From Pseudomonas sp. (GTDB lineage Bacteria; Pseudomonadota; Gammaproteobacteria; Pseudomonadales; Pseudomonadaceae): a stretch of 8,367 nucleotides of DNA. Both the position numbers and the translations under genes were made by a program. Within the stretch, counting starts at the first letter, position 1. Every line of letters starts with the position of its first letter. Location of the stretch: positions 1-8,367 of the forward strand of contig DQGF01000256.1 of NCBI GenBank assembly GCA_003525045.1, given 5' to 3'. Shown piece after piece: positions 5,594-8,367 of this stretch. The notes under the pieces were generated by a model. That model searched no databases and was not told the DNA's origin. It worked only from the letters and a program-made list of their open reading frames with translations.

Positions 5594-5647
5594 GGCTTGG
5601 TGCCGTCGTTGGTGCACACTAGGTGCCTGACGGTGAGGGGTTCTGTA

Positions 5648-6784
5648 ATGGAAACGTTCAATTCCGGATCGTGTCGTTATCGTTACAACGCATTGGATCA
5701 GCTGACTGGGCTTGAGCCTGTCGGGCAAGCACCGTTGCAAAGGTTTTATCGTCTCGAGCATCTGGCAACCGAGATTCAAGGCCGCTCCAGCCAGAGCGTA
5801 TTGCAGCAGGGCACTCAACTGCTGGCGCTGCAATCGCGCGAAGGCGACACCTTCAAAAGTCAGTTACTGGCCACCGATCAACAACGTTCCGTGTTGCGTG
5901 TCACCGACCCTGCCGGACCTGTGCGGCAGGTGTATACCGCTTACGGTCATCGCCGGGTCGAAAGCGGCCTCGGCAGTCTCCTGGGTTTCAACGGTGAAGC
6001 GGTCGATCCGGTCACCGGCCATTATTTACTGGGTAATGGCCATCGGGCATTCAACCCGGTGCTGATGCGCTTCAACAGTCCGGACAGGTTGAGCCCGTTT
6101 GGTCGGGGCGGGTTGAATCCGTATGCGTATTGTGGGGGGGATCCGGTCAATTTCACTGATCCGACGGGACGAGAAGCTTGGCAGCCCTGGATGCTCGTTG
6201 GAATGAGTCTCCTTGGTCTTGTTTCGGGTGGTGTTGGGCTTGTCTCTGCAGGCCTCTCCATGGCGGGTTTGAAAACCGCAAGCATTGCGGCCTCTGCATC
6301 GCTCGCGAAAGTATCCAAATACTTAGGGGCTGCGGGAGCAGTGTCGGGTTTTATTGGTGCCGGGGTGGGGGGGGCGAGATCCATCATCAACGCCACGGAT
6401 CCGGATAATTCCGCTCAGGATCCTCTGCTCATCACGATGGCTGCGTTGAGCGTGCTGTCTTTTGCTGCTTCAGGCGCGTCGGTGGCTTACAGCTTTCGTG
6501 CTTACAAGTTGAACAGGGCCGGTGCGTTGGACGTTGCTTACAGCGGGCCGAAACTCGGAAATAATAAAAACCCCTTAGCGAAGCCAGACACTACTGCGCC
6601 ATCAGCTCCTCCACCTTCTCCGTCAACGATGCCGGGCTCACCTCAAGCATCAGCTCCATTTCCGACTCCTGTCCCGATTGGTTTTGAAGGGTTCAACTTT
6701 CCGGTGATTCGTAACCGGACGGAACTCAACAGGCAGCCTCGCATTGTGAAGAATGCCAAAAGCATTCGTCGCCACTCCATATAG
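5648..6784 (+). CDS. Short orphan RHS core-domain protein with membrane-like C-terminus
   Basis: 378-residue RHS repeat-associated core protein, far shorter than full RHS shells (over 1000 residues), resembling the C-terminal part of TccC/RHS proteins that many fluorescent pseudomonads carry as small stand-alone genes. YD-like repeats occupy about 1-110 (CRYRYNALDQLTGLEP, VRQVYTAYGHRR). The core is 112-175, with GFNGEAVDPVTGHYLLGNGH, RFNSPDRLSPFGRGGLNPYA and GGDPVNFTDPTGR. After the core, residues 181-285 are glycine/alanine-rich and hydrophobic, enough for two or three membrane segments. A proline/serine-rich linker (312-343) and a basic tail ending RIVKNAKSIRRHSI (365-378) follow. The ATG at 5648 has GAGGGG eight bases upstream and is preferred over an in-frame GTG at 5549 that lies inside a repeat. 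The C-terminus may be a toxin-like variable module; no known toxin motif is recognised and no immunity gene is visible. It is convergent with the ATPase gene, 22 bp away. Confidence 0.82.
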   Translation: METFNSGSCRYRYNALDQLTGLEPVGQAPLQRFYRLEHLATEIQGRSSQSVLQQGTQLLALQSREGDTFKSQLLATDQQRSVLRVTDPAGPVRQVYTAYGHRRVESGLGSLLGFNGEAVDPVTGHYLLGNGHRAFNPVLMRFNSPDRLSPFGRGGLNPYAYCGGDPVNFTDPTGREAWQPWMLVGMSLLGLVSGGVGLVSAGLSMAGLKTASIAASASLAKVSKYLGAAGAVSGFIGAGVGGARSIINATDPDNSAQDPLLITMAALSVLSFAASGASVAYSFRAYKLNRAGALDVAYSGPKLGNNKNPLAKPDTTAPSAPPPSPSTMPGSPQASAPFPTPVPIGFEGFNFPVIRNRTELNRQPRIVKNAKSIRRHSI

Positions 6785-6806
6785 AGCTGCACGCAAAGCC
6801 GGTCTT

Positions 6807-7967
6807 TCAATCCGGCCAATACCAAGCCGGCTCATCCAGCACCCGCTGCCCGACTATCCCGGTCTGGCCCAATGTCTTCTCCAGCACGATGCAATTGCAC
6901 TCCTCATCCTCCTGCAACGCCGAGATCAACCGGCGCGCATGGGACACCACCCATACCTGACACTGCTCGGAAGCACGAATGATCAACCGCGCCAACGCCG
7001 GCAACAGGTCCGGATGCAAACTGGTTTCCGGCTCGTTCAGCACCATCAGCGACGGGGGCCGGGGCGTCAGCAGCGCTGCAACCAGCAGCAAATAGCGCAA
7101 CGTCCCATCGGACAACTCGGCTGCCGATAACGGTCGCAACAACCCTTCCTGATAAAACTCAATGGCAAACCGTCCGCCCTGCAGTGGCGCAATGTTCAAC
7201 CTCGCGCCGGGGAACGCGTCGCTGACCGCGGCCTGCAAGGCCTCGGGGTCGCCGATTTCACGGATGGTCTGCAATGCCGCAGCCAGATCACGACCATCGT
7301 GGTGCAACACCGGCGTGCGGGTGCCCAGTTGCGGTTGGCGCACCGGGGCGTCGGCATCGCTGCGAAAGTGGTCGTAGAAGCGCCAGCGGCGGATGAACTC
7401 ACGCAGCTGCATGACTTCCGGCGAGGTGCGAAAGCTGCCGACCTGATCGAACAGGCTGTCGAAATTCGGCGTGTGCTGGGCCAGCACTTCCCAGCTGCGG
7501 CCTTCACGGGTGCGAATCATTGGGCCGTCGCGATCCACCAGCAGGCTGGCCGGGCGGTAAAACGGGCCGCTCCAGATGCATTCTTTTTTTATTTCCGGGT
7601 CCAGGGAAAACGCTGAAAGACTCGGCTCCGGTAGACCCAAGGCGATTGAGTAGCTGAAATCCTCACCGGCGAATCCCAAACGCAGGCGTTTGACGCCGTG
7701 CCGCACAGTCGCCTCGATCGGGACTTCGCCATTGCGCATGCGCCGGCTGATGTTCTCCGGGCCGGCCCAAAAGGTCGAATCCAGCCCTCCCTCGCGGGCC
7801 AAGGCGTTGACCACGCCGCCCTGGGCGGTTTCCGCCAGCAGGCGCAACGCACGATAGAGGTTGGATTTGCCGCTGCCGTTGGGGCCGGTGATCAGGTTCA
7901 ACCGGCCCAGCGGGATCACCAATTTATTGATCGAGCGGTAATTGGCGACCGCGAGGGTTTTAAGCAT
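6807..7967 (-). CDS. AAA family ATPase (RecF/SMC-like, AAA_21 type)
   Basis: 386-residue ATPase of the ABC/SMC-like AAA_21 class (PF13304). Motifs in order are Walker A GPNGSGKS (28-35) after the typical LAVANYRSINKLVIPLGRLN, an insert region about 60-230, the ABC-type signature AELSDGTLR (283-291), Walker B/D-loop LMVLNEPETSLHPDLLP (307-323) and the switch histidine in VVSHARRLI (340-348). The Walker B reads NEPE where DEPE is more usual. No TOPRIM or HNH nuclease domain is fused or adjacent, so it is not an OLD-type or Gabija A protein; the function is unknown and could be DNA- or stress-related. The ATG at 7967 is placed just before the conserved N-terminal strand. An extended form from a TTG at 8045 adds 26 unconserved-looking residues. 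Upstream only a weak GAGAAAG ribosome site is seen. It is convergent with the RHS gene and divergent from the RND adaptor gene. Confidence 0.85.
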   Translation of the reverse strand: MLKTLAVANYRSINKLVIPLGRLNLITGPNGSGKSNLYRALRLLAETAQGGVVNALAREGGLDSTFWAGPENISRRMRNGEVPIEATVRHGVKRLRLGFAGEDFSYSIALGLPEPSLSAFSLDPEIKKECIWSGPFYRPASLLVDRDGPMIRTREGRSWEVLAQHTPNFDSLFDQVGSFRTSPEVMQLREFIRRWRFYDHFRSDADAPVRQPQLGTRTPVLHHDGRDLAAALQTIREIGDPEALQAAVSDAFPGARLNIAPLQGGRFAIEFYQEGLLRPLSAAELSDGTLRYLLLVAALLTPRPPSLMVLNEPETSLHPDLLPALARLIIRASEQCQVWVVSHARRLISALQEDEECNCIVLEKTLGQTGIVGQRVLDEPAWYWPD

Positions 7968-8026
7968 AAAGGACTTTCTCTGTGGCCCCGAAACGGCATC
8001 AGGATAACCGCGTTGGCGAATTTGAC

Positions 8027-8078
8027 TTGTAGGATCTATCTGCAACCCCTATAGGAGGAAATGCCTATCAGCGTAGGC
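8027..8078. promoter_or_regulatory. Divergent ATPase/RND region with repeated CCTA/TAGG units
   Basis: TTGTAG (8027-8032) and TATAGG (8050-8055), 17 bp apart, could be a plus-strand promoter. CCTATAGG (8048-8055) is a palindrome, and GCCTA-N6-TAGGC (8063-8078) is a second dyad. TTGTAG-N7-CTGCAA (8027-8045) is a third with one mismatch. AGGAGG (8053-8058) precedes a 12-codon frame, ATG at 8061 to TAA at 8099, but the 2-nt spacing is poor for initiation. Possible operator array for the efflux genes. Confidence 0.3.
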
Positions 8079-8149
8079 GAAGGTGGAACCCTGTTCTAAG
8101 CTCACAGTCGTATCGAACTGGCACGTCCGTACAACGCAAAGGAGTCTGC

Positions 8150-8367
8150 ATGGCTGCTCCCGGATTGAAAACAGTGGTTGGCCTGAGTTTCCTGGTTTTG
8201 CTAACCGCCTGCGGCGATAAACCCCAGGTCGAAAAGGATCGCCCGCGGGTTTTCGTGCAAGAGGTCAAATCGGCCGACTACGCGGCCTCAGTGACCCTCA
8301 CGGGTGATGTCCAGGCGCGGGTGCAGACGGAACTGTCGTTTCGCGTCGGCGGCAAGATCATCCAGCG
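8150..8367 (+). CDS. RND efflux periplasmic adaptor lipoprotein, 5' part only
   Basis: The first 72 codons of an RND-pump membrane-fusion (HlyD/MexA-type) subunit, cut by the window end. Residues 1-20 are a lipoprotein signal peptide with lipobox LLTAC and the lipidated Cys21, followed by GDK. The mature start contains RPRVFVQEVKSADYAASVTL (32-51) then TGDVQARVQTELSFRVGGKI (52-71), the strand that opens the barrel-sandwich (biotinyl-lipoyl-like) domain of these adaptors. It would sit in the periplasm anchored to the inner membrane and bridge an RND transporter and an outer-membrane channel, whose genes would normally follow. The ATG has AAGGAG (8139-8144) five bases upstream. Substrate and specific pump are not deducible from this fragment. 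Confidence 0.9.
   Translation, partial: MAAPGLKTVVGLSFLVLLTACGDKPQVEKDRPRVFVQEVKSADYAASVTLTGDVQARVQTELSFRVGGKIIQ

Noticed and set aside
6798..6830. GCCGG/CCGGC repeats between the RHS and ATPase genes as a bidirectional terminator
   Set aside because: Stems are only five pairs and the T-runs are three or fewer; partly inside the ATPase coding end.
6807..7967. ATPase as part of a Gabija, OLD or other two-gene defence system
   Set aside because: No TOPRIM domain, helicase, nuclease or toxin-antitoxin partner lies next to it in the window.
8119..8134. TGGCACG as a -24 element before the RND adaptor gene
   Set aside because: The -12 position reads TACA; there is no GC at the required spacing.

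Overview
The window looks like chromosomal DNA of a fluorescent-group Pseudomonas. The basis is high-GC coding with Pseudomonas-like codon use, paired REP elements of the GTGGGAGC...GCTTGC..CGCGAA type, the TTCCCACGCTCTGCGTGGGAA palindrome common between Pseudomonas genes, and short orphan RHS proteins. Species cannot be fixed from this sequence alone.

Left part (1-2263): an AraC-type regulator on the minus strand is divergent from a plus-strand three-histidine-box membrane fatty acid desaturase, with 100 bp between them. The regulator plausibly controls the desaturase. The desaturase ends in a hairpin-plus-T-run terminator built on a dispersed Pseudomonas palindrome.

Middle part (2264-5527): a 600-bp intergenic region contains an AT-rich island, a possible small RNA ending in a strong orphan terminator, and a REP pair. 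It is followed by an RBBP9/YdeN-type serine hydrolase, an SfnR-like sigma-54 activator lacking an N-terminal sensor, a second REP pair that supplies the activator's stop codon, and a MetQ-family substrate-binding protein with its own terminator. SfnR-like activators and MetQ proteins are linked to organosulfur or methionine supply, so this block may be a sulfur-scavenging locus. No transporter partners or sulfonatases are in view.

Right part (5528-8367): an orphan short RHS protein with a glycine-rich membrane segment and Pro-rich tail is convergent with a minus-strand RecF/SMC-like AAA ATPase. Divergent from the ATPase is the start of a lipoprotein periplasmic adaptor of an RND efflux pump, cut by the window end.

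The window holds eight protein genes: seven complete and one partial. No tRNA, rRNA, CRISPR, insertion sequence or phage module was seen. The best leads are the REP-supplied end and missing recognisable DNA-binding domain of the sigma-54 activator, its altered GAFTGA loop, the possible small RNA, and matching TATTC/GAATA dyads upstream of several units.
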